64,000 bases of DNA from positions 62,001 to 126,000 of the forward strand of contig DAIDIE010000014.1 of assembly GCA_027459505.1 (NCBI GenBank), written 5' to 3'. Origin of the DNA: Acidobacteriota bacterium (GTDB lineage: Bacteria; Acidobacteriota; Terriglobia; Terriglobales; SCQP01). The notes under the pieces were generated by a model. It searched no databases. It was not told the origin of the DNA and worked only from the letters and a program-made list of their open reading frames with translations. This document shows, piece by piece, positions 45,100 through 57,724 of this stretch; within the stretch, counting starts at the first letter, position 1; each line of letters starts with the position of its first letter. The position numbers and the translations under genes are program-made.

Positions 45100-46662
45100 C
45101 GGATCCACCGGCTGGCGTGGGTCGGAGACGCGCACAAAGCGCGCTGCCGCTGGATGCTCCCGGCGCAGCGCCTCATACATCTCCCAGGCCGCCTCGCGGT
45201 AGGAAAAGTGTCCCGCCGGAGTACTGCGCGTCTCTATGATGTAGATGACCTGCGCTAAATCCATTTTGAATAGGCTGCGCCGGCGAAACGCCAGCGGCAT
45301 CAGGTACGGCGCCGCGTCCTTGGGCAGGGCCGCAGCCGCGCTTCTTGCCTCCCTCATCGCCTGCTCGTAGCGCGGCAGCAGCCCACACGCGCCCAGCATC
45401 TCCGGCGCCTCCGGCCCGTGCTCGAAGGTGTAGGCCTGATGCAGTTGCACGCAGCGGCGGTGGCGATGCAAGTCCCGGAAGCCCCCGATGTCCATGAGGA
45501 TGTCGAACTGGAACGGCTGCCCCGCCTGGAATTCCCGCAGCAGTTCGTCGTGCCGTCCTCGCCGCCGCAGGCCCATTTCAACCAGTTCGGTAACCCGCGC
45601 CGCCGGAAGGCCGCTCAGAACCTCGCCAATTTGCCGGTAGGAGTGGTGACACAGCGGATAGAGTAGGGATGCGGCTACTTCACAGTCCAGTGGCACGGGA
45701 GGCGTCAGGTCCACTCGCGTGTGGTTGGCCGGCGTGATCTCCTTGAGCAGTTCCTCTGCCGCCTGTCGCAACTCCGCCCTCGTCTCCGCCGCGTACGCAT
45801 TGGGCTCGGTGTACTTCACCAGGGTAGGGGCGACGCGAACCGGTTGTGCCAGTGCCTGCGCGTCGGCGAGCACCGCCGCGGAAACTTCCGGACTATGCTC
45901 TAACGCCCGCAGCACCCGCTCGGCCCGCTCCTGTTGCAAGTTATGCGCCGGCTCGCTGGCGGCCCGCCGCAGCGCCTCTCCCACCCCTCGCACCTCTTCG
46001 TAAGGCGACGCGACCAGCCGCACGATCTGTTGCTCCAGCGTCCGTGCGCTGACAATCTGCCCCAGGCTGGTGGCGGTTGCCAGGGGCAACAAGTACCGGC
46101 TGACGTCAAAGGCGCGCGCCCGTAATGTGCGCTCGTAGGCATCGGTCGCCATATCCGCCGGACAGGGCACCTGTGTCTTCAGGTAATCGAGCAGTTGCGT
46201 CGTAAAGCCGGTGTACTCCTCAAACAAACGCCCTGCCGCCCGCTCGAACTGCTGCCGCAACTCACCCTTGAGAGACGCGGGCGTGATCCACCCAGTCTTC
46301 TTAAACGGCTGGTAACGGGTGGAGCGCTCCTGCCCATCCCACTTGCTCTCGTCGGCCACCTCGATCGCGGCCAGAATCGACAGCCGTTCCACGGCAAAGC
46401 TGATGTGCGCCAGATCGGCGATCGAGCGATGCCCGTACTGGAAGTAAAACGTGTTGAGGAACTTCTCCGCCTTCTGCCCGTCCATTTCGCGCAGGCTCTC
46501 GCGCATGGAGAGCGCCGAGCGGCTGTACTTGGCCATCGCGTAGGCGTTGATCTCGGGCTCGACGCCCACTACCGCGTAGATCTCAGTGGGGGATTGGGAA
46601 CTGGTGGCGGACTCGCTTCGTTTTGGGGAGGAGACGGCGGATTTGGCGGGAGCGTCGCTCAT
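45088..46662 (-). CDS. tandem-domain ThyX-like protein (FAD-dependent thymidylate synthase family)
   Basis: 524 residues from the ATG at 46662 (GGAAG six bases before it); normal ThyX is about 220-250. Two ThyX-like halves are visible. The N-terminal half has YGHRSIADLAHISFAVERLS and ends its signature as QERSTRYQ, but has no RHR. The C-terminal half has a partial signature, HRHRRCVQLHQAY, lacking the usual Ser positions, and again a DLAQVIYIIETR/HFSYREAAWE-type ending. So RHR and the S-x-R part are in different halves. Catalytic competence is uncertain; it could be a real synthase working as an intramolecular pair, or have another role. Confidence 0.75.
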   Translation of the reverse strand: MSDAPAKSAVSSPKRSESATSSQSPTEIYAVVGVEPEINAYAMAKYSRSALSMRESLREMDGQKAEKFLNTFYFQYGHRSIADLAHISFAVERLSILAAIEVADESKWDGQERSTRYQPFKKTGWITPASLKGELRQQFERAAGRLFEEYTGFTTQLLDYLKTQVPCPADMATDAYERTLRARAFDVSRYLLPLATATSLGQIVSARTLEQQIVRLVASPYEEVRGVGEALRRAASEPAHNLQQERAERVLRALEHSPEVSAAVLADAQALAQPVRVAPTLVKYTEPNAYAAETRAELRQAAEELLKEITPANHTRVDLTPPVPLDCEVAASLLYPLCHHSYRQIGEVLSGLPAARVTELVEMGLRRRGRHDELLREFQAGQPFQFDILMDIGGFRDLHRHRRCVQLHQAYTFEHGPEAPEMLGACGLLPRYEQAMREARSAAAALPKDAAPYLMPLAFRRRSLFKMDLAQVIYIIETRSTPAGHFSYREAAWEMYEALRREHPAAARFVRVSDPRQPVDPLQR

Positions 46663-46852
46663 GGCGGCTTCCATGTTAGCCCGAAAGCCGTGCCCCGGGC
46701 GCGAGCCCGCGCAATCCACCTAACGCTCTAGCGGCAAGGACCACGCTTCCACGATTTCAGTCCTCCCCTCGCCGCCCGCGCCCGCCAGCCACCGGCCCGC
46801 CACGGGCGGCGCTGCGGGTGAACTCTAGCCCGCTCCTGCGCTATGCTGACCC

Positions 46853-47950
46853 GTGCAGCTTCTGGCCCATGTTCCCCTCGCCCCGCTGACCAGCTTCGGC
46901 ATCGGCGGTCCCGCTCAGTACCTGGTGCGGGCCGAGAGCGAGTCAGACATTGAGGACGCCCTCGAATGGGCGCGCAGCCGCTCGCTCGCGGTCTTCGTCT
47001 TGGGCGGAGGCAGCAACCTGCTGATTTCCGACGAGGGCTTCCCCGGCCTCGTCCTCCAACCTCTCCTGCGCGGAATCGAGCGGCAAGATATCTCGTCCGG
47101 CAGCGACGCTGGCGCTGACTTGGTGGAGTTGCGCGCCGCCGCCGGTGAGGACTGGGACGCCTTTGTCGCCTACTGTGTCGAAAATGGCCTCGCCGGCCTG
47201 GAGTGCCTCAGCGGCATCCCCGGATGGGTGGGTGGCACCCCCGTTCAGAACGTCGGCGCCTATGGACAGGAAGTGGACCAGTGCATCGCCTCCGTGCGCG
47301 CCTGGGATCGCCAGGAGCACCGCTGGGTTGAGCTGCCACGCGAGCAGTGCGGGTTCACCTATCGCGCCAGCATCTTCAACACCAGCGCCCGTGAGCGCTA
47401 TGTGGTTACCGAGGTCCGCTTTCGCCTTCGTCTTCATGCGCCGCCCAGTGTTCGCTACGCCGAACTTGCCAACCTCCTGCGCGATGCTGGCGCCTCCCTT
47501 CCCACTCTGCGCCAGGTGCGTGCCGCGGTGCGCGACCTGCGGCGCGGCAAAGCCATGCTGATTGATCCTGGCCTGCCCGAATCGCGCAGCGCCGGCTCAT
47601 TTTTCAAAAATCCGATCGTCAGCGAGGCCGAGGCGGACCGCATTGCGGTGATCGCCGGCAAGCGGCCTCCGCAGTTTCCCGTACCGGGAGCGCCGCAAAT
47701 GGCAAAATTGGCAGCCGCTTGGTTGATCGAGCAGGCCGGCTTGTCCAAGGGTTACCGCCCACAGCGCAACGGAGTCCCCGGCCCGGTCGGCATCTCCTCC
47801 CGTCACGCCCTGGCGCTGGTCAACTACGGAGGCGCCAGTGCTGCCGATGTGCTGGCATTGAAAGAAGAAGTCCAGCGCCGTGTGCTCGACCGCTTCGGAA
47901 TCCATCTGCAGCCCGAGCCCGTCATGGTCGGCTTTGAAAAACAACCATAG
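46853..47950 (+). CDS. murB: UDP-N-acetylenolpyruvoylglucosamine reductase
   Basis: FAD enzyme that reduces UDP-GlcNAc-enolpyruvate to UDP-MurNAc in peptidoglycan synthesis. It has 365 residues, type I (E. coli-like) by the C-terminal extension with HALALVNYGGASAADVLAL. FAD-binding segments are TSFGIGGPAQYLV, GGGSNLLISDEGF and GIPGWVGGTPVQNVGAYGQE. The catalytic Ser region is AGSFFKNP. A GTG start at 46853 fits; no ATG lies before the conserved PLAPLTSFGIGG. It stands alone, not in a mur operon. Confidence 0.95.
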   Translation: MQLLAHVPLAPLTSFGIGGPAQYLVRAESESDIEDALEWARSRSLAVFVLGGGSNLLISDEGFPGLVLQPLLRGIERQDISSGSDAGADLVELRAAAGEDWDAFVAYCVENGLAGLECLSGIPGWVGGTPVQNVGAYGQEVDQCIASVRAWDRQEHRWVELPREQCGFTYRASIFNTSARERYVVTEVRFRLRLHAPPSVRYAELANLLRDAGASLPTLRQVRAAVRDLRRGKAMLIDPGLPESRSAGSFFKNPIVSEAEADRIAVIAGKRPPQFPVPGAPQMAKLAAAWLIEQAGLSKGYRPQRNGVPGPVGISSRHALALVNYGGASAADVLALKEEVQRRVLDRFGIHLQPEPVMVGFEKQP

Positions 47951-48054
47951 CGCGCCGGGCGCGGCGCATCTCAATTGCGCCTGCTGCCTGCTTGGAATGT
48001 CACCAGCGCTTCCGCTCCGGTCAAGGGACAACTGACAACGCCAGCTCCCCCCGT

Positions 48055-48792
48055 CTACCGCAACTCCCGCCATCGTCCGGCGCGCCACACCTGCACCCGC
48101 GTGATGGGGTGAATTTCCCACACCCCGCCGCGCGTCTTGCCGATCTGGTCGCGATGCCCTTGATCCAGCATCAGCCAGCCGCTTACGCGTACCTTGACCT
48201 GCTCGTGTTCCAGTTTTTCGAAGACCTTCCGGCGCCACTGCTTGCGCACACCTTGCCAGCGCGGCGTGGCTTCCACGATCAGGGCAGTGGCTTCGGATTG
48301 ACCAGGGCGGTTGCCCATCCAAAGGTGCAGATCGTGCAAGTCCGGCCGATAGCAATTGCCCGCTTCAAAACGCTCCTGGTTGACTCCGGTGATATACCCC
48401 TCGACCACCGCTCCCCGCCGCTCGGTGCGTGCAACCTGCCTGGCCTCCCCCGCCGACCAGCGCCGGCGCTGGTTGGGCAGCCCCGCGGGCATCTGTAGCT
48501 GATTGATCTGATCGATACTCATTGCGGTATACCGCGCCGGCAGGGACGCCCGGTTCTTCAACCGGTTCAGAATGCCATCCGGCCCATAGCCCGCCTTGCG
48601 GCACGCTCGATACATATGTCGCGCCGGCATGCGCTCGAGAACTGCCGGCGCTGGCAGGCTCGCAGCGCTGCCTTTCGCCCGTGCCGCTGGCTTCGCTGCC
48701 AGCGCCAAGCTGGGGTACGCCAGCGCAGTCCATGCCAGACCGGCTACCAGCATGATTTTGAGCCACAGAGAAGCGCGAAAGGGTCGAGCCAT
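48055..48792 (-). CDS. secreted basic protein of unknown function
   Basis: 245 residues with a signal peptide ending near SLALAAKP. The mature part is basic. The C-terminal half has VEGYITGVNQERFEAGNC, DLHDLHLWMGN, VKVRVSGWLMLDQGH and WEIHPITRVQVW, which reads like an OB-fold-type domain seen in unnamed proteins of acidobacterial genomes. Single gene, convergent with murB. Function unknown. Confidence 0.7.
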   Translation of the reverse strand: MARPFRASLWLKIMLVAGLAWTALAYPSLALAAKPAARAKGSAASLPAPAVLERMPARHMYRACRKAGYGPDGILNRLKNRASLPARYTAMSIDQINQLQMPAGLPNQRRRWSAGEARQVARTERRGAVVEGYITGVNQERFEAGNCYRPDLHDLHLWMGNRPGQSEATALIVEATPRWQGVRKQWRRKVFEKLEHEQVKVRVSGWLMLDQGHRDQIGKTRGGVWEIHPITRVQVWRAGRWRELR

Positions 48793-49218
48793 ACCGTCAG
48801 CATGGCCAGCTCCCGCGGCGGCGGCTCCCCGCTCTAGACCTTAGTTCTTTGTCCTCAATTACTTAATGCGTGGTGCACTAGAGGCGGGCAAGGGAATGGG
48901 AATCCCTCTGGGACGTGCGCCAGCCTTCTTTGGTTGCTCAATTTCCGCTCCCCTCTTCACGAAACATGCCATTCACAGCTACACTAGTGGTTCGGCTGGA
49001 GTGGCCGGGGATCGCCGTGGAGTACACCCACGCGGCGGCCTCCCCGGAGGTGTGTCTGCGGGTCAACCAGGCGTGTCGCGGAGCATTGCCCGCAGTACCA
49101 AGAGGGCAAGCGGCCACAACACGCACGCACCGTCCCATCCCAAACTGACGAGCCGATAACGAACGAAATTCGCGGTACAGGCGGAGCTCGCCATCGCCTC
49201 CCGCAAAAAGACATTTGC
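48793..49218. other. intergenic upstream of the ATP synthase operon
   Basis: No gene is supported and no atpB or atpE lies here. A possible promoter for the operon is TTCACG (48956-48961), 18-bp spacer, TACACT (48980-48985), which would give a leader of about 225 nt. Small inverted repeats such as AGGGA/TCCCT near 48892 and CCTCC/GGAGG near 49038 are present, without clear meaning. Confidence 0.45.
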
Positions 49219-49695
49219 ATGGATCAGTTGTCGCGACAACTTGGCGCTCTGTTCATCGGGAGTGTGCCCACCATCCTGATTTTCATCGTGCTGCACTTCT
49301 ACTTGCGCGGCGTCCTCTATCGCCCGCTGCAGCGCGTCTTGCGCGAGCGCAAGACGCGTACGGAGGGCGAACTGGAGATTGCGCGGCAGAAGATGAGCCT
49401 GGCGGAACAAAAACTGCGGGAATACGAGGCCGCCATTCAGGCGACCCGTGAAGCCAACTACCAGTTGCTGACCGAGCGCCGTCAGCAAGCGCTGCATCAG
49501 GGACAGCAGACCCTGGCCGAAGCGCGTCAGCAGGCGGAGACCGCACTGCAAGCCGCCCGCCAGCAAGTCGCCGAGCAGGTCACCAGCGCCCGCCAACAGC
49601 TCAACAACGAAGCGCGCCAGCTTTCGACTCAGGTCATCAACGCAGTGCTGGAAACTGGCGCCGCAAGCGCCGTCAACCCGGGAGTAGGCGCATGA
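49219..49695 (+). CDS. atpF: ATP synthase subunit b (first of two)
   Basis: Peripheral stalk subunit of F0. It has 158 residues with one N-terminal membrane helix (FIGSVPTILIFIVLHFYL), then an uninterrupted Ala/Glu/Gln-rich coiled coil (ELEIARQKMSLAEQKLREYE and onward). Shorter than its neighbour and with no signal peptide; it corresponds to b or b'. The last four bases overlap the start of the second b gene (ATGA), which indicates translational coupling. Confidence 0.93.
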   Translation: MDQLSRQLGALFIGSVPTILIFIVLHFYLRGVLYRPLQRVLRERKTRTEGELEIARQKMSLAEQKLREYEAAIQATREANYQLLTERRQQALHQGQQTLAEARQQAETALQAARQQVAEQVTSARQQLNNEARQLSTQVINAVLETGAASAVNPGVGA

Positions 49696-50453
49696 AGCAG
49701 CCGGGTTCCCTCGTCCTGAAGTTCCTTGTTCTCGCCGCTCTGATGGCGCCGGTCGGCTTGTGCGCGCAGGCCGCGCCCACCGCCTCTTCTCCCGCGCCCG
49801 CCGCCATAAAGCATCAGCCGGTAACCGTCCGCAATCATCCTGGCCAGCAACCCGGCGCCGTTCCCAGCAATGCCGCCAAGCAGGCGGGGGGCGACGATGA
49901 CGACGTTCGCAACATCAGCACCTGGCTCGACGGCCTTTCCCGCAAGACCGGCATCCCAAAAAACACGCTTTGGACCGGCGTGGTTGTCATCAACCTCCTG
50001 ATCCTGCTCTGGATTCTGTATACCGTCCTGTTCCGCGGCAAAGCCTGGTCGCTGCCACAGCATCTGCGCGCGCGCAGCGGCGAAATTCGCGACTCCCTGC
50101 GGCAGGCCGCGCAGGCCCGCAAAGATTCCGAACAGCGGCTGCTGGATGTGGAAGACCGGCTGGCGCGGCTGGGCCAGGAAATTGAGTCCATGCGCACCCA
50201 GGCCGCGGCGGAAGCCGAAGCCGAGTTTCGTGAGCTGCTCGAGCAGGCCGCCAAAGAGGCCGGCAACATCGCCCGGCGCAACGCCCTGGAAATTGAAGCC
50301 GCCACCAAGGCCGCCCGGCAACAACTCCGCGAGTACACCGCCGATCTCGCCGTGCAGTTGGCGGAAGAGCATCTGCGCCACGCCCTGACCCCCGAGAAGG
50401 ATCGCGCCGTGGTCCAGCAATCAGCCCAGGCGCTCGGTAAAGGCCGCGCCTGA
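49692..50453 (+). CDS. atpF: ATP synthase subunit b (second), with signal peptide and extra N-domain
   Basis: 253 residues, about 90 longer than a usual b subunit. An N-terminal signal-peptide-like segment ends near LCAQAAP. A Pro/Ala-rich stretch with four Asp (GGDDDDVRN) follows, then the membrane helix (TGVVVINLLILLWILYTVLF), and the coiled coil with QLAEEHLRHALTPEKD near the end, which is typical of b C-termini. Presence of two non-identical b genes suggests a b/b' heterodimer stalk. Confidence 0.9.
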   Translation: MKQPGSLVLKFLVLAALMAPVGLCAQAAPTASSPAPAAIKHQPVTVRNHPGQQPGAVPSNAAKQAGGDDDDVRNISTWLDGLSRKTGIPKNTLWTGVVVINLLILLWILYTVLFRGKAWSLPQHLRARSGEIRDSLRQAAQARKDSEQRLLDVEDRLARLGQEIESMRTQAAAEAEAEFRELLEQAAKEAGNIARRNALEIEAATKAARQQLREYTADLAVQLAEEHLRHALTPEKDRAVVQQSAQALGKGRA

Positions 50454-50457
50454 AACC

Positions 50458-50538
50458 ATGAACGCAACGATAGACGCAACCATGGACGCAAGGCCTAAAG
50501 CAGCTAGAGAGGCAAGGCCGCTGAATTTATGTCAGTAA
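50458..50538 (+). CDS. possible 26-residue leader peptide before atpH
   Basis: ATG at 50458 opens a 26-codon frame reading MNATIDATMDARPKAAREAR and ending at TAA 50536-50538, inside the atpH start region. The first 36 bases are three 12-bp repeats sharing ACGCAA. atpH itself has no good ribosome site close to its ATG. Translation of this peptide could couple atpF' to atpH. Whether it is translated is unknown. Confidence 0.3.
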   Translation: MNATIDATMDARPKAAREARPLNLCQ

Positions 50539-51071
50539 TCGATCAACGATACGCCCATGCCCTGGCCGACCTGGTGGAAGCCGGGCGCGCCAACCCCGAG
50601 TTGTTGGGGCGCGAATTGGGCGACCTCGCGCAGATGCTGCACGAGTCCCCCGAGCTGCGCCAGATACTCGGCAGTCCCGCCATTCCGGTGCGGAACAAGC
50701 GCGGCTTGCTGCAGACCATTGTCACCCGCGCCGGCCTGTCGCCGCTCACCCGCAATCTGCTGCTGGTGCTCAATGACCGCGGCCGCCTCACCGCCCTGCC
50801 CGCCATCGCCAACGACTTCCAGGAAATTCTCCTGCAGCGCCGCGGCGTCCACCGGGCGGAGGTGGTCAGTGCCCGTGTCCTTGACCAGGAAGAGCAGCGC
50901 GGTCTTGAGCAGCGGCTGGCGGCCGTGGTGGGTGGCAGCGTGCAAGCCACTTATCGCCAGGATCCCAGCGTGATCGGTGGTTTTCTGGCCCGCGTTGGCG
51001 ACACCGTTTTTGACGGCAGCTTGCGTGGACGCCTCGAGCGCATGCGGCAGCGCCTCGTCGCGGGAGCGTAG
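50529..51071 (+). CDS. atpH: ATP synthase subunit delta
   Basis: OSCP-type subunit that joins the stalk to the top of F1. It has 180 residues. Conserved features are RYAHALADLV at the start, LTRNLLLVLNDRGRLTALP in the middle, and VIGGFLARVGDTVFDGSLRG at the C-terminus. It lies in the usual place before atpA. Confidence 0.94.
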   Translation: MSVIDQRYAHALADLVEAGRANPELLGRELGDLAQMLHESPELRQILGSPAIPVRNKRGLLQTIVTRAGLSPLTRNLLLVLNDRGRLTALPAIANDFQEILLQRRGVHRAEVVSARVLDQEEQRGLEQRLAAVVGGSVQATYRQDPSVIGGFLARVGDTVFDGSLRGRLERMRQRLVAGA

Positions 51072-51112
51072 CATCAGGTTTTTGAACGGGCCCTGTTGCC
51101 CGGCAGGTTTAT

Positions 51113-52651
<1,539 letters not shown>

Positions 52652-52728
52652 AGGCTGGCGCCGGCGCCATTAGTTGACCCGGGGAGGCGTGCCACGCGGG
52701 CCGCCGCCGCAAACGTTTTAGTAAGCTC

Positions 52729-55160
<2,432 letters not shown>

Positions 55161-55170
55161 ATGGCTTCGC

Positions 55171-55198
55171 GAGAAGGCGCCGCCTGCGACGCCTTCTC
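55171..55198 (+). promoter_or_regulatory. stem-loop between atpD and atpC
   Basis: GAGAAGGCG pairs with CGCCTTCTC (9 bp, perfect) over a 10-base loop, ten bases after the atpD stop. There is no T tract. It may stabilise the upstream message or reduce atpC expression. Confidence 0.5.
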
Positions 55199-55223
55199 TA
55201 TTCACAACTGATCATCAATCGCC

Positions 55224-55625
55224 ATGAGCTCATTCGACCTGGAAGTTGCCACCCCGGAAAAGCTGGTCCTGCGCCGCACCGTCACCAGTGCGCAAATCCC
55301 CGCCGAAAGCGGCTATATCGGGGTTCTGCCCGGACACGCTCCGCTGATCGGCCGCCTGGGGGCGGGCGAGTTGTCGTTTGAAAGCGAGCAGGGCGGCGAA
55401 CGCCTGTTCGTGGGCGGCGGGTTCCTGCAGGTACTTCCTGGCCGCGCTGTCCTGCTGGCCGATATCGCCGAGTTCCCGAACGAAATCAACGTTGAGCAGG
55501 CACAGCGCGATCTCGACGCGGCGCAAGCATTGGAACGCAGCCACGACCCCAACACCGATTTCACCGCCGCTGTGCGCGCTGCCCGCTTCGCCCAGGCCCG
55601 CCTTGACGTGGCTGCCAGGAAGTAG
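55224..55625 (+). CDS. atpC: ATP synthase subunit epsilon
   Basis: F1 stalk subunit that also inhibits ATP hydrolysis. It has 133 residues. The N-terminal beta-sandwich shows LEVATPEKLVLRRTVTSAQI and ESGYIGVLPGHAPLI; two short C-terminal helices (EQAQRDLDAAQALE and onward) follow. Last gene of the operon and convergent with the formate dehydrogenase genes. Confidence 0.95.
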   Translation: MSSFDLEVATPEKLVLRRTVTSAQIPAESGYIGVLPGHAPLIGRLGAGELSFESEQGGERLFVGGGFLQVLPGRAVLLADIAEFPNEINVEQAQRDLDAAQALERSHDPNTDFTAAVRAARFAQARLDVAARK

Positions 55626-55671
55626 CTCCTCCTTACAATTGACCCGCGCTCAACGTCTTTACTGACGGCCT

Positions 55672-56757
55672 TTACTGCGCACCCACCCCGCCCCATCCTG
55701 GAGCCGCGTGGCTGGGACGGGAGGCGGCATGGCTGGCGGCAATGTCTTCAATGGCATCACCGCCGGCGTGCACCAGTGTCCAGCGCAACAGCCAGGCGGC
55801 CCCCAGAGCGAGCAGCGCCCCGGCAATACGGCCCGCGCGGATGCGCTCTGGCGCTTGCCGCGATTGCTTCGCGGGCAACAGGCGCTGCAGACGGCCGGGC
55901 CCAAGCTCGGAAGCTACCGTCGCTGCCAGCGCCCCCAAAAGCATGAGTCCGCGCCTTCTCCGCCACAACGGCCGTCCCGCCCGGCCGCTGCGCTTCAGAT
56001 GTAGCCCCAGAAAAAGTAACTCCAGAAGTTTGCTACCACGTTCCACCGGGTCGAGCAGGCCGCTCCAGGCACTGTTGTGCTGGTTGCGCAGCGCCAACTC
56101 CAGCTTGAGTTCGCTGGCGCCACTGCCAAATGCTCCGCTCACAAAGACGGCGCTCAACCAGGGACTCTGATTCCAGATCGGCACGCTGGTTCCGGCCAGT
56201 AACGCGCCAGCGTATCCGGTCATCCCCAACGCAAAGGGAACGCCGGCCAGTTCCAGCGCAGCGACCGGCAGACGGCTCAAGGGCCGCGAAAGAGGGCCGA
56301 GCTTGCCATCTTCGCCGGCTGCCTGCAAAAACGTGATGCCGGCGAAGCCGCCAAAGCCGGAGAGCACCCACGAGCCCAGGTTCATCGGCGAGCCCGGCTT
56401 GAAGACGCGCAGCATATGGTAGAAACGCTCCGGGCGGCCCAGATCCTTGATCAGTAAAATGGGGCAGGGTAGAAAGGCGAGAAACGCCATTTCATGCGCC
56501 ACATTGCGCAGGTGCCGCATGCGGCTCCCGCCCAGGCGGCCAGCCAGCGTTCCCAGAAGATAGCAGCCGGAAGCAACGCCTTCCAGGAAAAAGTACCAGG
56601 CGATTTCCCATTTCCAGGTGGGATGTTTGAGAAACGGAATGTTGTAGTAATTGAGCTCCGTGGGAGGCGCCGCGGTTGGCACGCGCAATGGATGCGCCGT
56701 GAGTTCGCTCACCCCCAAACTCGCTTGCCCGCTCACAGCCGGTTGCGACGCCATCAT
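55672..56757 (-). CDS. NrfD/polysulfide-reductase-type membrane subunit of formate dehydrogenase
   Basis: Quinone-interacting integral membrane protein. It has 361 residues with about eight helices. The NrfD pattern is seen from WEIAWYFFLEGVASGCYLLG, with PILLIKDLGRPERFYHMLR and FALGMTGYAGALLAGTSVP. It overlaps the beta-subunit gene by four bases. This replaces the cytochrome b gamma subunit (FdnI) of E. coli, so electrons enter the quinone pool without haem in this subunit. The C-terminal 25 residues are Ala/His-rich and probably disordered. Confidence 0.88.
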   Translation of the reverse strand: MMASQPAVSGQASLGVSELTAHPLRVPTAAPPTELNYYNIPFLKHPTWKWEIAWYFFLEGVASGCYLLGTLAGRLGGSRMRHLRNVAHEMAFLAFLPCPILLIKDLGRPERFYHMLRVFKPGSPMNLGSWVLSGFGGFAGITFLQAAGEDGKLGPLSRPLSRLPVAALELAGVPFALGMTGYAGALLAGTSVPIWNQSPWLSAVFVSGAFGSGASELKLELALRNQHNSAWSGLLDPVERGSKLLELLFLGLHLKRSGRAGRPLWRRRRGLMLLGALAATVASELGPGRLQRLLPAKQSRQAPERIRAGRIAGALLALGAAWLLRWTLVHAGGDAIEDIAASHAASRPSHAAPGWGGVGAQ

Positions 56758-57713
56758 GCGGCCTCCTGATTTCCGGAGTTTCCCTTACCCGCGCTCCACG
56801 CCGAAAACGCCAACAGCGCCAGCCCGGTGAGCGCGCCAAACAGGTAGTTGGCCCCGAGACTGGCGCGAGGACGGCGCGGCGCCGCCGGCAGGTTGTAAGC
56901 TTCAGGGCGCTCTGTCAGCAGAAAAAAGGCATTCAGGGCGGAGTATTCGCCCGCCGCCTGGTCACCGTAAAGGTAGGCGCGCTGTTCGCCACGCCCTTGC
57001 AGTTCGCCAACCCGCCGGCGCGCCCGCTGCCGGAGTTCGTCGACCGGGCCAAATTGAATGCTCGCTGTGGGGCAGGCTTTGGCGCACGCGGGCGTCAGAC
57101 CATCGCGCTGGCGGTCGTAGCACAGCGTGCACTTGTGCGCCCGTCCGTCGCTTTCGGTGCGGCTCAACACCCCGAACGGGCAGGCGGAAACGCAATAGCC
57201 GCAGCCATTGCAAATATCCTGCTGCACGTAAACGTTGTGAAACTCGTTGTAGAGGATGGCGCCGGTGGGGCAGGCCTCCTCGCAAGGCGCCTGTTCACAG
57301 TGCTTGCACACATCGCTCATCATGAGCCAGCGCGCCACCTGACCGGCAGCGCCCGAGGCACTCGCATCGGTGAGATGGGTGACGCCCTGGTACGGAGCGC
57401 CTGCCGTGTAATCACCAGAACCATTGCTGGCCAAATCGCCTGGCGACCCCGCGCCAGAGGTGGAGTGACCACCGTTGAGATTTGCCGCGGGCATCTGCTC
57501 CACAAACGCGACGTGGCGCCACGTCGAGCCGGAGAGGCAATGCGTGTTGTCGTAACTGGTCGCCGCCCAGTCAAAGCCGTCCGCCGGAAGCTGGTTCCAT
57601 TGTTTGCAGGCGACTTCACAGGCTTTGCAGCCGATGCACAAGGTGGTATCGGTGAAAAAGCCGGTGGCGGGCTGAGGCGCGGGGGCTTCCGCGGACTTGA
57701 AAAAGGTCAACAT
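56754..57713 (-). CDS. formate dehydrogenase iron-sulfur (beta) subunit
   Basis: Electron-transfer subunit with four 4Fe-4S clusters. It has 319 residues. Four Cys groups are visible: CIGCKACEVAC, CKHCEQAPCEEAC, CNGCGYCVSAC and CTLCYDRQ with CAKAC. One C-terminal membrane helix (YLFGALTGLALLAFSAW) anchors it, as in FdnH. About 45 residues of Gly/Ser/Ala insertion (105-150 of the protein) separate the first and second Cys groups. Confidence 0.93.
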   Translation of the reverse strand: MLTFFKSAEAPAPQPATGFFTDTTLCIGCKACEVACKQWNQLPADGFDWAATSYDNTHCLSGSTWRHVAFVEQMPAANLNGGHSTSGAGSPGDLASNGSGDYTAGAPYQGVTHLTDASASGAAGQVARWLMMSDVCKHCEQAPCEEACPTGAILYNEFHNVYVQQDICNGCGYCVSACPFGVLSRTESDGRAHKCTLCYDRQRDGLTPACAKACPTASIQFGPVDELRQRARRRVGELQGRGEQRAYLYGDQAAGEYSALNAFFLLTERPEAYNLPAAPRRPRASLGANYLFGALTGLALLAFSAWSAGKGNSGNQEAA

Positions 57714-57724
57714 ACTTCGCTACC

